64,000 nt of DNA from Sphingomonas xinjiangensis (GCF_014199255.1 NZ_JACIJF010000001.1:124001-188000), one strand, 5' to 3'; shown: positions 7,609 through 18,200, numbered from the stretch's first letter. Numbers and translations are program-made. The notes: generated by a model not told the origin, from the letters alone.

Positions 7609-9945
7609 TTGATCCTTGTTTCACAATCTGGCGCCGTGCTTGCCGGAGCAGTGCTCGCTTTGCTGGTGCTGCTTAGCGGCTGGGCGTTGTTCGCGGGCCT
7701 GCGTGCGTACGCTGCGGCGCGGATGCTGGAGGGGGAGAATGCGCGGCTGAACGCGCTCGGCGAGGCCGGGCCGGCCCAGCCGCTGCTGGTGCGTGCGGAC
7801 GGTGAAATCGAGATGCCACCGCGGCTGGCAGAATGGCTGGGGCTGGACCGCGTACCTCGCGAATTGAGCGGGCTGTCGCAGGAGAATGCGGGCGCCACAC
7901 CCGAAGACGCACAACTACTGGCACGGCATGTGACGGCTGCGCAGCGTGCCGGGCGAACGTTCCGCATGACGTTGCGGCCGCAGGGTGCCGAACGCGCGCT
8001 GCTGGTGGTGGGCGACCGCGCGCCCGAGGCGATGCGCACGCCCGCAGGCGCGCTGTTGTGGTTCCTGGACGCGACCGAAAGCGAGCAGGCGATCGCGCGG
8101 CTGACGCGCGACACCGACCAACTGCATGCGGCCTTCGACGCGATGACGGCCCTGATCGAAGCCGCACCGATGCCGATGTGGTATCGCGGATCCGACCTTC
8201 GGCTGTTGATGGTAAACTCGGCCTATGTCCGCGCGGTGGAGGGCAGGGACGGCGAGGATGTCGTTGCACGCGGGCTGGAGTTGGTCGAGGGTGGGGGACT
8301 AGGCGGGCCCCTGGCGAACGCGGCGATCGCGCGCGATACGGCGGAGCCACAGATCGCCGCGATGCCGGCGACGGTGAGTGGTGCCCGGCGGATGTTGCGG
8401 CTCCACGACGTGCCGTTGCCCACGGGCGGAGTCGCGGGCTTCGCCGTAGACGTGGAAGAGCTTGAGCAGGCGCGCGTCGGGCTCAAGCGCTTTGGCGAGG
8501 CGCAGCGTGCGATGCTCGATCGGGTTTCGGGTGGCGTGGCCCAATTCGGTTCGGACCGCGGCCTAGTGTTCTGCAACCAGGCGTTCCGCCGCATGTTTGC
8601 GATGAAGAACGAGTGGCTCGCCGACCGACCCGAGTTCGACCGCGTGCTGGAGCGAATGCGTGAAGTGAATCGGCTGCCCGACGTGCGCGATTTTCCCACG
8701 TGGAAGAACGAGCGCCGCGAGTGGTTCACTGCCCCCGAAGCAGTGGAGGAGACCTGGAGCGTGGCAGGCACGCACCTCCGTGTCGTGGCGCAACCGCTGC
8801 CTGAAGGCGGGCTGCTGCTGCTCTTCGAAGACCGTACGCAGCAGCTGGAGCTGCAACGCGAGCATGGCGAGATGCAGCAGGTGCGCACCGCCACGCTGGA
8901 AAGTCTGGCCGAGGCGGTGGCTGTATTCAGCAAGGGGCGCTTGCAGCTTTGGAACCGCAAATTCCGGCAGGTCTGGGGGTTCGAGGACATCTTCCTGGAC
9001 GGGCATCCGCAGATACCGATCCTCGTGAAGGCAGCCGCGCCCAGGCTAGCCAATCCCAATCGTGCCGAAGTGCTGGGCGACCTGATCCGCATCGCCGCAA
9101 AAGACCGGCAGCAGCGTGGCTCCAGCATCGCCTTTGCCGATGGTAGGCATTTCGATGTCACTGCGGTGCCACTGCCCGACGGCAATGCGCTGGTGACAAT
9201 GCTCGATACTACGGACCACCACCGTGCCGAGAGCGCGCTGCGCGACCGCAACGTGGCCTTGGAGGCGGCAGATCGAGTGAAGACCGCGTTCGTTGCGAAC
9301 ATGAGCTATGAGCTGCGTACGCCACTTACGTCGATCAAGGGCTTTTCTGAGATGCTGCACGGCGGCTTTGCGGGCAAGCTGACGAAGAGCGCGAAAGAAT
9401 ATACCGAGGCGATCCTGACGTCGGTTGACCGGCTGGGGAACCTGATCGACGACGTGCTGGACCTGACGCAGAGCGAAGGCGCGCCGCTGGAGCGCGAGCA
9501 TGTAGAGCTGGCGGGAGCGGCGAAGAGTGCTGCCGACTCCATCGCGTCTCTTGCAAGTGGCAAGCGGATCGAATTGGTGGTCGAGGATGCCGGCAGCGCA
9601 GGAAGCGTGACCGGGGACTCGCGCCGGCTGCGCCAGACGATCGAGCATCTGCTGCGTCATGCAGTCGCCGCTACCCCCGAGGAAGGACGAGTGCTGCTGC
9701 ATCTGGACGGCAACGCAAAGGTTGCGCGGATCATCGTTTCGGATAACGGGCCCGGCATGAGCCCCAAGGCAGTTGCAAAGGCGTTCGACAGCTTCGCACA
9801 GCATGGGATTTCCCGGAGCGGCGAGCGCGCACTAGGGCTAGGCCTGCCGCTGGCGAAACAGTTTGTTGAGGCGCATGGCGGGCGTATCCAGCTGATTTCC
9901 GAACCGGGCGAGGGTACGTTGGTGACGGTGGAGCTGCCGCGATGA
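7609..9945 (+). CDS. divL: DivL-type sensor kinase homologue with tyrosine in place of the phospho-acceptor histidine
   Basis: 778 residues, starting at a TTG with GGAGG 6 nt upstream; the nearby ATG at 7577 is out of frame and soon stops. One N-terminal membrane segment (about 7-30) is followed by PAS-like sensor regions, a HisKA dimerisation helix and a HATPase domain. The H-box reads SYELRTPL, so the usual His is Tyr567, the hallmark of Caulobacter DivL (about 769 residues), which modulates the CckA-CtrA phosphorelay. In the ATPase domain the G1 box DNGPGM and G2 box GLGLPLAKQ are intact, but the N-box Asn position appears to be His684. The downstream order (tsaE, kinase, nucleotidyltransferase, addB, addA, trxA) fits the divL neighbourhood. 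It overlaps tsaE by 4 bp. Confidence 0.9.
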   Translation: MILVSQSGAVLAGAVLALLVLLSGWALFAGLRAYAAARMLEGENARLNALGEAGPAQPLLVRADGEIEMPPRLAEWLGLDRVPRELSGLSQENAGATPEDAQLLARHVTAAQRAGRTFRMTLRPQGAERALLVVGDRAPEAMRTPAGALLWFLDATESEQAIARLTRDTDQLHAAFDAMTALIEAAPMPMWYRGSDLRLLMVNSAYVRAVEGRDGEDVVARGLELVEGGGLGGPLANAAIARDTAEPQIAAMPATVSGARRMLRLHDVPLPTGGVAGFAVDVEELEQARVGLKRFGEAQRAMLDRVSGGVAQFGSDRGLVFCNQAFRRMFAMKNEWLADRPEFDRVLERMREVNRLPDVRDFPTWKNERREWFTAPEAVEETWSVAGTHLRVVAQPLPEGGLLLLFEDRTQQLELQREHGEMQQVRTATLESLAEAVAVFSKGRLQLWNRKFRQVWGFEDIFLDGHPQIPILVKAAAPRLANPNRAEVLGDLIRIAAKDRQQRGSSIAFADGRHFDVTAVPLPDGNALVTMLDTTDHHRAESALRDRNVALEAADRVKTAFVANMSYELRTPLTSIKGFSEMLHGGFAGKLTKSAKEYTEAILTSVDRLGNLIDDVLDLTQSEGAPLEREHVELAGAAKSAADSIASLASGKRIELVVEDAGSAGSVTGDSRRLRQTIEHLLRHAVAATPEEGRVLLHLDGNAKVARIIVSDNGPGMSPKAVAKAFDSFAQHGISRSGERALGLGLPLAKQFVEAHGGRIQLISEPGEGTLVTVELPR

Positions 9946-10388
9946 TCGCGTTGCGATCGACGGGGGAAGCGCTGGCATTGGGCGCGAAGCTGGCCGGTGT
10001 GGTACGTCCGGGAGACATTATCGCGCTGTCGGGGCCGCTCGGCGCGGGCAAGACCAGCATCGTCCGCGGGCTGCTCGCCGCATTGGGGTTGGAGGAAGAA
10101 GCGCCATCGCCCAGCTTTGCCATCGTTCAGCCTTACGACCCGCCCGAGGTAAGGCTGCCGGTGCTGCATGTCGATCTTTACCGGATCGAGGATGCGAGCG
10201 AGGTGGAGGAACTAGGGCTCGAGGACGCGCAGGCCGACTCGCTGCTAATCGTGGAATGGCCCGAGCGGCTGGGCGAGGAGCATTGGGCCGACGCTTTGTG
10301 GTTCAGCCTGAAGCCCATGCCGGACGGCGCGCGCGGCTTGACAGTGCGGGTGCCGGCGGCATGGAAGGACCGATGGTCCCTGACATGA
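9942..10388 (+). CDS. tsaE: tRNA threonylcarbamoyladenosine biosynthesis protein TsaE
   Basis: 148 residues, the P-loop ATPase that works with TsaB and TsaD to place t6A at position 37 of ANN-decoding tRNAs. The Walker A motif GPLGAGKT is at residues 31-38, followed by SPSFAIVQPY and the VDLYRIED segment typical of the family. It starts inside the divL stop (ATGA overlap) and its own stop overlaps the start of amgK in the same way, so translation is coupled along the block. Confidence 0.95.
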   Translation: MIALRSTGEALALGAKLAGVVRPGDIIALSGPLGAGKTSIVRGLLAALGLEEEAPSPSFAIVQPYDPPEVRLPVLHVDLYRIEDASEVEELGLEDAQADSLLIVEWPERLGEEHWADALWFSLKPMPDGARGLTVRVPAAWKDRWSLT

Positions 10389-11359
10389 ATCCGCCCGCCG
10401 GGGCGACCGACTTTCTGACCGCTGCCGGATGGGAAGGCGCCGAGGTACGTCCACTGGCCGGCGATGCTTCGTTTCGCCGTTATTTCCGTGTGGTGGATCA
10501 TGACCGCAGCGCGATCCTGATGGACGCGCCGCCGCCGCAGGAAGACCCGCGGCCGTTCATCGCAATTGCGCAGTGGCTGACGGGCAATGGATTCGCCGCG
10601 CCGGACATCCTGCATCAGGACTTGGAGCAGGGGTTGGTGCTGATCCAGGACTTTGGCGACGCGCGGCTGAAGGAGACGGTGGAGGCGGCGCCGGAGAGCG
10701 AGCTGCGGCTGTATGAGGCCGCTGTCGATCTGCTGGTGCGGTTGGGTCAGGAAGAGGCCGCGGATGTGCCGCCTTATGACCTGGCGGTGTATCAGCGCGA
10801 GGCGGGGTTGCTGACCGAATGGTACTGCCCGGCAGTGGGGCTGGAGGTGGATGCGCAGGGCTATGCCGATGCTTGGGCTAGCATCTTGTCGACGCTGAAA
10901 ACGGACGCGCCGCCCGTTACTGTATTACGGGACTACCACGCTGAGAACATCATGCTGATCGAGGGCAGCGAGACGCTGGGGCTGCTCGACTTCCAGGACG
11001 CGCTGGCCGGGCACCCCGCTTATGACCTGGTGTCGCTGCTACAGGACGCGCGGCGCGACGTGGCGGCGAGCCTGGAGACCGCGATGCTTGACCGCTACAA
11101 GCGGATCACCGGGGCAGGCGACGCATTCGACGTGGCCTATCATGTGCTGGGCGCGCAGCGGAACGCGAAGATCATCGGCATCTTCACGCGGCTGTGGCAG
11201 CGCGACGGCAAGCCGCGCTATGCCGGATTGTGCCCGCGGGTCTGGAGCTATCTGGAGCGGGACCTGAAGCATCCGGCGCTGAAGCCCGTGGCGGACTGGT
11301 TCGACGCGAATATCCCAGCCGAGCTGCGCGGCGATCCGCTGGTGATCGCCGGGGCATGA
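10385..11359 (+). CDS. amgK: AmgK-type N-acetylmuramate/N-acetylglucosamine kinase (aminoglycoside phosphotransferase fold)
   Basis: 324 residues from the ATG that overlaps the tsaE stop by 4 bp; longer in-frame starts lie inside tsaE. An N-lobe opens with the FRRYFRV glycine-loop equivalent, the catalytic loop is VLRDYHAENIML, and the metal-binding motif is LLDFQDALAGHPAYDL. Proteins of this fold next to a MurU-type nucleotidyltransferase are anomeric sugar kinases that phosphorylate MurNAc (and GlcNAc) at C1 in peptidoglycan recycling. The immediate 4-bp overlap with murU supports this over true aminoglycoside resistance. Confidence 0.88.
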   Translation: MNPPAGATDFLTAAGWEGAEVRPLAGDASFRRYFRVVDHDRSAILMDAPPPQEDPRPFIAIAQWLTGNGFAAPDILHQDLEQGLVLIQDFGDARLKETVEAAPESELRLYEAAVDLLVRLGQEEAADVPPYDLAVYQREAGLLTEWYCPAVGLEVDAQGYADAWASILSTLKTDAPPVTVLRDYHAENIMLIEGSETLGLLDFQDALAGHPAYDLVSLLQDARRDVAASLETAMLDRYKRITGAGDAFDVAYHVLGAQRNAKIIGIFTRLWQRDGKPRYAGLCPRVWSYLERDLKHPALKPVADWFDANIPAELRGDPLVIAGA

Positions 11360-12117
11360 GCCAGGGTATCACGCTGTCGCTGCGCCCGCAGCCCGACGCG
11401 CCTGTGCCCGAGACGGCGATGATCATGGCGGCGGGGCTGGGCAAGCGCATGCGGCCGCTGACCGCGACGCGCCCCAAACCGCTGGTGGAAGTCGCCCGCA
11501 AGCCGCTGATCGACCATGTTTTCGACCGGCTGCGTGCAGCGGGCGTGAAGCGGGCGGTGGTGAACGTCCATTACCTGGCCGACCAGCTTGAAGCGCATCT
11601 GCGCGCGCGGGTGAAGGACATCGACGTGCAGGTGTCCGACGAGCGGGCGCAGTTGCTGGAGACGGGCGGGGGGCTGGTCCATGCGCGCGCGCTGATCGGC
11701 AACGAGCCGTTTCTGTGCGTGAACAGCGACAATCTGTGGGTCGATGGGCCGACCGACGCGATCCGCGCGCTCGCCGCACAGTGGGACGACACGCGCATGG
11801 ATGCGCTGCTGCTGGTGGTGCCGCTGGCGCGCGCGCACAACCACACCGGCAGCGGCGATTTCCGGCTCGACCCGTTCGGGCGAGTCATCGAGCGTCGCAA
11901 GCCCGGCCGGATGGCGCCGTTCGTCTATACCGGCGTGCAAATCCTGTCACCGCGGGTGATCCGCGACTGGCCGGAAGGGCCGTTCTCGACCAATTTGTTC
12001 TGGGACCGGGCAATGGAAGAAGGCCGGCTCTGGGCGATGGTGCACCAGGGCTTGTGGTTCGATGTCGGGTCACCGCCAGCAATCGCCGCGACCGAGGCCG
12101 TGCTGGCCGAGATGTGA
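11356..12117 (+). CDS. murU: N-acetylmuramate-1-phosphate uridylyltransferase (MurU-type)
   Basis: 253 residues from an ATG overlapping the amgK stop by 4 bp. The sugar nucleotidyltransferase signature MAAGLGKRMRPLT lies at residues 24-36, followed by RPKPLVEVARKPLIDH; NSDNLW near residue 119 is the metal-binding Asp region. With AmgK it would convert MurNAc-1-phosphate and UTP to UDP-MurNAc, bypassing de novo synthesis. Assignment to MurU over a mannose-1-phosphate guanylyltransferase rests on the AmgK neighbour and short length. Confidence 0.88.
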   Translation: MSQGITLSLRPQPDAPVPETAMIMAAGLGKRMRPLTATRPKPLVEVARKPLIDHVFDRLRAAGVKRAVVNVHYLADQLEAHLRARVKDIDVQVSDERAQLLETGGGLVHARALIGNEPFLCVNSDNLWVDGPTDAIRALAAQWDDTRMDALLLVVPLARAHNHTGSGDFRLDPFGRVIERRKPGRMAPFVYTGVQILSPRVIRDWPEGPFSTNLFWDRAMEEGRLWAMVHQGLWFDVGSPPAIAATEAVLAEM

Positions 12118-12158
12118 GCTTGCTTTCCTTTGCCGATACGCAGAGGAACAAAGCGGGT

Positions 12159-15098
12159 ATGCCGAGCAAGCTCAATCTCTACACGATCCGGCCGCACCGC
12201 GCCTTTGCCGATGCGTTGGCGAATGGGTTGATCCGGCGCTTCGGCGGCGATCCGATGCGGCTGGCGCGCGGCACGGTGCTGGTGCCGAACAACCGCGCCA
12301 AGCGGTCGATCCAGGATGCGTTCGTCCGTGCGAGCAAAGGCGGACTGCTGCTGCCACGACTGGTGGCGACTGGCGACCCGGAGCTGGATGAGGCGGTGTT
12401 CGATACCGACGTGGTTCCCGAGCCGATCCCGCCGGCGGTCGATCCGCTGCAACGGCGCATGATCCTGGCGAGGCTGATCCAGGAAGCGGGCCAGGGCGCC
12501 GACGCTGCCGAAGCGGTGCGGCTGGCCGGCGACCTGGCAACCACGCTGGACCAGCTGCTGGTCGAGGAAGTGCCGCCGCGCGCGCTGAAGGAACTGGAAC
12601 TCGGCCCGGAACTGTCGGCGCATTGGGAGCGATCGCTGTCGCTGTTTGAAGTGCTGCTGGAACGCTGGCCGCGCGAACTGGAGAAGCTGGGGCGGATCGA
12701 TCTGGCCGAGCGGCGGCGAATGCTGCTGGACCGTGTGGCGGCGCGCTGGCGCGAACGGCCGCCGGCCGGCGGCTTTGTCTGTGCGGCGGGCATCAACACA
12801 TCGGCACCCGCCATTGCCCGATTGCTGCGCGTGATCGCCGGTATGCCCGAAGGCATGGTGGTGCTGCCCGGGCTGTCGACGACGATCAGCGAGGCGGAAT
12901 GGAGCCTGTTGGGACCGCACGCGCCCGACCCGGTGTCGGGTGTGCGCCGGCGGAGCATCGAGACGCATCCCCAGTTCCAGCTGAAGCTGCTGCTCGATCG
13001 GATGGGCGTGCACCGCGACGAATTCGACCTGTGGCGGGCGGGCAGCGAGCACGACGCGCCGCCCGCGCGCAGCAAAGCGATCGCATCGGCGATGGCCCCG
13101 CCCGAACTGACGCATGGCTGGACGAGCCTTCCCGCCGCCGAGCGGCGGCTGGACGGCGTGCGGGTGCTGGAAGTAGCGACGCCGGCTGAGGAAGCGCAGG
13201 CGATCGCCCTGGCGCTGCGTGAGGTGCTGGAAACGCCAGGGCGCACGGCGGCGCTGGTGACGCCGGACCGGGCATTGGGGCGGCGGGTGGCGGCGCATTG
13301 CGCGCGTTGGAACCTGGCAATCGACGATTCCGCCGGACAGCCGCTTTCACTGCTGCTGCCAGGCACCTTGTTGTCCGCGCTCGCCGAGGCTGCCGCGCAG
13401 GGTTTCGCGCCCTTGCCGTTGCTGACGCTGCTCAAGCATCCGCTGGTGGGGCAGCCCGACCGACTGGACTGGTTGGAAGGGGTGCGCGGACTGGACCGGG
13501 CGTTGCGCGGGCCGCGGCCGGCGGCGGGACTGGACGGGATCGAGCGGCATCTGGCCGAGCAGACGGGGCGCGACGCGCCGCTTCGCCGCCGCGCGCAGCT
13601 TTGGTGGCAAACAGTTCAGGCGCCGCTGCGAGCGTTGGAAGCGACGTTCGGGCGTGGCGCGCAGCCGCTGGGCGGCATGGTGGCCGCGCTACGCGAAGCG
13701 GCGCAGGCACTGGGTGGCGACGCGGTGTGGAGCCGGGCGGAAGGGCGGGCGGCAGCCGATCTACTCGACAAGCTTGAGCGCGAAGCCGACCATGGCCCAG
13801 CGCTGGCCGAACCCGACGCGATCGCGCCGATGCTGCGCACGTTGATGGAAGAACTCGCAGTGCGGCCGCCGCAGGGCGGACATCCCCGCCTGGCGATCCT
13901 GGGCCTGATCGAGGCACGATTACAGACCGCCGACTTGATGATCCTGGGCGGACTGAACGAAGGGATGTGGCCGGGGCTGCCGGCGCCCGACCCGTGGCTC
14001 GCGCCGCGGGTGCGGGCCGAACTGGGGCTGCCGGGGCTGGAGCGCCGGATCGGACTGTCGGCGCATGATCTGGCGCGCGCGCTGGGCGCGCCCCAGGTGT
14101 TGCTCACCCGGGCGCGGCGCGACGCCAGCGCGCCGACGATCGCCTCGCGCTTTTGGCTGCGGCTCGAGGCGTTGGCGGGCGGGCTGGTGCGGGCGCGCGA
14201 GCTGGAGCAATGGCTGCGCGCTGTGGACGCGCCCGGCAGGTTCGCGCCGTCCGAGCGGCCCGCCCCGAAGCCTGCAGTCGATCGACGGCCAAAGGCGATC
14301 TCGGTTACCGAAGTCGACCGGTTGAAGGCTGATCCCTATGCCTTTTACGCGCGGCGGATGCTGCGGCTGATGCCCCTTGACCCAGTGGACGCGGACTTCA
14401 GTGCCGCGTGGCGGGGTACTGCCGTACATGCGGTGCTTCAGCGCTGGTTCGAAGAAGACCAATGCCGACCGGAGCGCTTGCTTCCGCGTGCCGACGCCAT
14501 GTTCGAGGACGAACGGACGCACCCGGTGATACGCGCCTTGTGGAAGCCAAGGTTGCGCGAGGCGATCAAGTGGATCGCAGGGGAGCTGGCGAGCAGCGCC
14601 GGTTCGGGCCGGGCGGTGATCGCAGTGGAGCGGCGTGGGGTGATCGCATTCGATGGCGTCGAGTTGAGCGGCACGTTCGACCGGCTGGACCGGCTGGAAG
14701 GCGGCGGGCTGGCGATCGTCGACTACAAGACGGGCAAGCCGCCCTCGCTTGCCGCCGTGCGCGAGGGGTTCAGTTTGCAGTTGGGGCTGTTGGGGCTGAT
14801 CGCCGAGCGCGGCGGCTTCGACGATGTGACGGGTCGGGCGCGGGCATTCGAATATTGGTCGCTGTCGCGCAATCGCTTTGGCGGATTTGGGTATGTCGAG
14901 AGCCCGTGCGATCCCAAGCGGCGCGATCACCTGCCCGCCGATGACTTCATCGACAAGGCTGTGGAGCAGTTCGAAAGCGCGGCGCGGATGTGGCTGACCG
15001 GGAACGAGCCGTTCACGGCCAAGCTGCACCCGGATTACGCGCCTTATGCCGAGTATGACCAGCTGATGCGGCGGGATGAGTGGTATGGGCGTGATTGA
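12159..15098 (+). CDS. addB: AddB subunit of the AddAB double-strand break repair nuclease
   Basis: 979 residues. The ATG at 12159 gives MPSKLNLYTIRPHRAFADAL; an in-frame GTG at 12114 that overlaps the murU stop is an alternative. AddB partners AddA in resecting double-strand breaks for RecA loading. The N-terminal RGTVLVPNNRAKRS stands where an ATPase P-loop would be and lacks the lysine/threonine motif, as in alphaproteobacterial AddB. A PD-(D/E)XK nuclease domain is at the C-terminus (FDRLDRLEGG..IVDYKTGKP at about residues 840-865). addA follows after a 170-bp gap. Confidence 0.95.
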   Translation: MPSKLNLYTIRPHRAFADALANGLIRRFGGDPMRLARGTVLVPNNRAKRSIQDAFVRASKGGLLLPRLVATGDPELDEAVFDTDVVPEPIPPAVDPLQRRMILARLIQEAGQGADAAEAVRLAGDLATTLDQLLVEEVPPRALKELELGPELSAHWERSLSLFEVLLERWPRELEKLGRIDLAERRRMLLDRVAARWRERPPAGGFVCAAGINTSAPAIARLLRVIAGMPEGMVVLPGLSTTISEAEWSLLGPHAPDPVSGVRRRSIETHPQFQLKLLLDRMGVHRDEFDLWRAGSEHDAPPARSKAIASAMAPPELTHGWTSLPAAERRLDGVRVLEVATPAEEAQAIALALREVLETPGRTAALVTPDRALGRRVAAHCARWNLAIDDSAGQPLSLLLPGTLLSALAEAAAQGFAPLPLLTLLKHPLVGQPDRLDWLEGVRGLDRALRGPRPAAGLDGIERHLAEQTGRDAPLRRRAQLWWQTVQAPLRALEATFGRGAQPLGGMVAALREAAQALGGDAVWSRAEGRAAADLLDKLEREADHGPALAEPDAIAPMLRTLMEELAVRPPQGGHPRLAILGLIEARLQTADLMILGGLNEGMWPGLPAPDPWLAPRVRAELGLPGLERRIGLSAHDLARALGAPQVLLTRARRDASAPTIASRFWLRLEALAGGLVRARELEQWLRAVDAPGRFAPSERPAPKPAVDRRPKAISVTEVDRLKADPYAFYARRMLRLMPLDPVDADFSAAWRGTAVHAVLQRWFEEDQCRPERLLPRADAMFEDERTHPVIRALWKPRLREAIKWIAGELASSAGSGRAVIAVERRGVIAFDGVELSGTFDRLDRLEGGGLAIVDYKTGKPPSLAAVREGFSLQLGLLGLIAERGGFDDVTGRARAFEYWSLSRNRFGGFGYVESPCDPKRRDHLPADDFIDKAVEQFESAARMWLTGNEPFTAKLHPDYAPYAEYDQLMRRDEWYGRD

Positions 15099-15124
15099 GG
15101 CGGGGGTGATTCCCTATACTTGTA

Positions 15125-15250
15125 CCCCGGCGCCGGCTGGGGCCCAGCTGCGGGACGCGTACGGAGGCGCGGAATGGCTTGGACGGAGCCTAGCGGGCGG
15201 GGTTGCCCCTTCTCCTATTCACCGCAACTGGGCCCCGGCCTTCGCCGGGG
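15125..15250. repeat. REP-like inverted pair between addB and addA
   Basis: Arm 1 (15125-15152) and the reverse complement of arm 2 (15223-15250) agree at 24 of 28 positions, and each begins with CCCCGGCG and contains GGGGCCCAG. Arm 2 is itself a near-perfect hairpin (CCCCGGC/GCCGGGG). About 70 nt lie between the arms. This is the architecture of a bacterial REP pair. It sits in the 170-bp gap upstream of addA, which holds no gene. Confidence 0.75.
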
Positions 15251-15268
15251 AACGCAGGGGGTGCGTTC

Positions 15269-18200
15269 GTGGCTGAGGTGCGTCCGCTTCATCGGCTGAA
15301 GGGCAATCAGCGGCGCGCCAGCGATCCGTCGCGGCATATCTGGCTGTCGGCGTCGGCAGGCACGGGCAAGACACAGGTGCTGGCGGCGCGGGTATGGCGG
15401 CTGTTGCTGGCCGGCGTCGATCCCGGCGCGATCCTGTGCCTGACCTTTACCAAGGCGGGTGCCGCCGAAATGTCCGAGCGGATCACCAGCCGGCTGGCGC
15501 GGTGGGTGCGGGCGAGCGATGCCGAGCTTGCCGCCGACCTGGAGGCGCTGGGCGAGAGCATTTCGCCCGAGGGGCGGCAGCGGGCGCGGACCCTCTTCGC
15601 CAAGGTGCTCGATGCGCCTGGGGGTGGCATCCGCATCCAGACGATCCACAGTTTCTGCCAGTCGCTGCTGTCGGCCTTTCCGTTGGAGGCAGGATTGGTG
15701 CCGGGGTTCCGCCCGCTCGACCAGCGCGAAGAGGCGGTGCTGGCGCGCGAGAGCCTGGCCGAGATGCTGGTCGATGCCGAGCGCGAGGGGCGGGGCGGGC
15801 TGACCGAGGCAGTCGGCGCGCTGAGCCTGAGGCTGGGGGAGGGCAAGGCCGAAGCGTTCCTGAAGGCGTGCGCGCATTCGGCCGAGGCGCTGGAGGCTTT
15901 GCCTGTCGGGATACAGCCGTTCCTGCGGCGCTCGCTGGGGCTGCCGATCGGCGACATTGCCGAGGAGCTGGAGCGGTGCTGCGGCGACGACGGGTTCGAC
16001 TGTGCGAGCCTGCGCGAGATTGCGGCGATGAACGCGGCCTGGGGCACCGGCAAGGGACTCGAGCGCGCCGACGCGATCGCGAAATGGCTGGGGCTGTCGG
16101 CCACGGCGCGGGCCGAGGGGCTGTCGCTGCTGCATCAGGTTTGGGCGACCGCCAAGGGCGATCCGCGCTCGTTCGGCAAGGGGCAAGCGCCGCAGGATGC
16201 CGGCTATGCCGATGTGGCGATGCGGCTGCACGGGCGTTGCGCCGAATTGCTGGCGATGAAGGTGCAGGCGGACTTCGCCGATCTGCTCGCGCAGGGGCTG
16301 GAAGCCGGGCGAGACTATGCCCGTACCTATGCCGCGGCGAAGCGGCGGGTGGGGGCGGTCGACTTCAACGACCTGATCCGTCGCACGGTGGAACTGCTGG
16401 GCCAGCCGGGCATGGGCGAATGGGTGCGCTTCAAGCTCGACCAGGTGACCGAGCATGTGCTGATCGACGAGGCGCAGGATACCAATCCGCAGCAATGGGC
16501 GATCGTAAGCGCGGTGGCGGACGAGTTCTTTGCCGGCGAAGGCGCGCGGGGCGACCGCGTGCGCACGCTGTTCACCGTGGGGGATTACAAGCAGGCGATC
16601 TTCGGCTTTCAGGGGACCGACCCGATCTATTTCAGAGCGGCGTTCGAACGGTTCCGGCAGCTGGCGGAGACACACCCCGATGCCGGGTTCGATTTGGATG
16701 ATCGGAGCATCGAGGACCTGTCGCTGACGCACAGCTTCCGCACGACCAAGCCGGTGCTGGAGTTTGTCGACATGGCGCTGGCCGAGCTGCCTGATCCCGG
16801 CATGGGGCCGATGAGCGCGCTGGAGCCGCATGCCAGCGAGGTGCCGGGGCCGGGCACGGTGACGTTGTGGCCCGCGACAGTGGAAGGTGCGACCGAGGCC
16901 GAGGAAGAGGAATGGGTCAGCGACGCCACGCGGAAGCTGGCGGGAGACATTGCGCGGGCGATCAAGGGCTGGGTCGGCACGCTCGAGCTGGAGAGCAAGG
17001 GGCGGACGCTGCGGCCCGAGGACGTGATGATCCTGGTGAAGCGGCGCGGCGAGCTGGCGTCGCTGATCGTCGCGCGGCTCTATGCCGAAGGGGTGCCGGT
17101 GGCGGGGGTGGACCGGCTGCGGCTGAACGCGCCGTTGGCGGTGCAGGACCTGCTCGCGGCGATCCGCTTTGCGTTGCAGCCCGAGGATGATCTTTCGCTG
17201 GCCAGCCTGCTGGTGTCGCCGCTGATCGGCTGGACCCAGGACGAACTGATGGCGGCGGCGCTGCGCGAGGGCGGCGGGCTGTGGCGGCATTTGCGCGCGA
17301 CGCAGCCTGAGGAACGGCTGGCGCCACTCTACGCGCTGCTGGCGCGGGCGGATATCGCAACGCCGTACCGGTTCCTGGAAGAGATATTGTCCGGGGCGAT
17401 GCAGGGGCGGCGCAAGCTGCTGCTGCGGTTGGGCGAGGAGGCGCGCGATCCGATCGAGGAGTTGCTGAACGCGGCGCTGAATTTCGAGAAGTTGGCAACG
17501 CCGTCGTTGCAGCACTTCCTCGACTGGTTCGACCGCGGCGATGTCGAGATCGTGCGCGACGCCGCGCAGCCCCAGGGTTCGGTGCGGGTGATGACGGCGC
17601 ATGGGGCGAAGGGCTTGCAGGCGCCGCTGGTGATCCTGGCCGACGCGACGGTGGACCCGACGCGCAGCCCGCGCGACTTCCTGCTGTGGGCGCCCGAGGG
17701 GCATGACGGGCCGAAATTCCCGATCTTTCGTCCACGCTCGGCCGAGCAGGCGGGGGCGCTGGGCGAAGCGGTGGCGGCCGAGGCCGCAGGCGAGCTTCAG
17801 GAGCATTGGCGGCTGTTCTACGTCGCCGCGACGCGAGCGGAGGAGCGGCTGGTGGTCGCGGGGGCGCTGGGCCCGATGGCCAAGGGCGTGCCGCCGGAGA
17901 AGAGCTGGTATGGCGCGTGCGTGCGCGCGTTCGACGCGCTGGGGGTGCCGGAAGGTGAGGGTGTGCGCGAGTTCCGCGGGTTGAGCGCGGCCAAGCCGGT
18001 GGCGCCTGCTGCGCGGGCGGAGGCGGTCGCGGAGGCGGTTGCCCCGCTGCCTGACTGGGCTTCGCGGCCGGCACCCGAGGAGGCGCGGCCGCCGCGACCG
18101 CTGGCACCATCGTCGCTAGGCGAGGATCTGGTGGCCGATCCGCCGCCTTCGCCCAAGATGCGGCTGGCGGCCGAGCGGGGGCGGGTGCTGCACGCACTGT

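Noticed and set aside
10385..11359. Aminoglycoside resistance gene
   Set aside because: The phosphotransferase fold is shared, but the overlap with a MurU-type gene points to MurNAc kinase.
15215..17806. 863-codon open frame antisense to addA
   Set aside because: High GC content leaves antisense frames open; the forward strand encodes complete AddA motifs. The antisense protein has no family signature.
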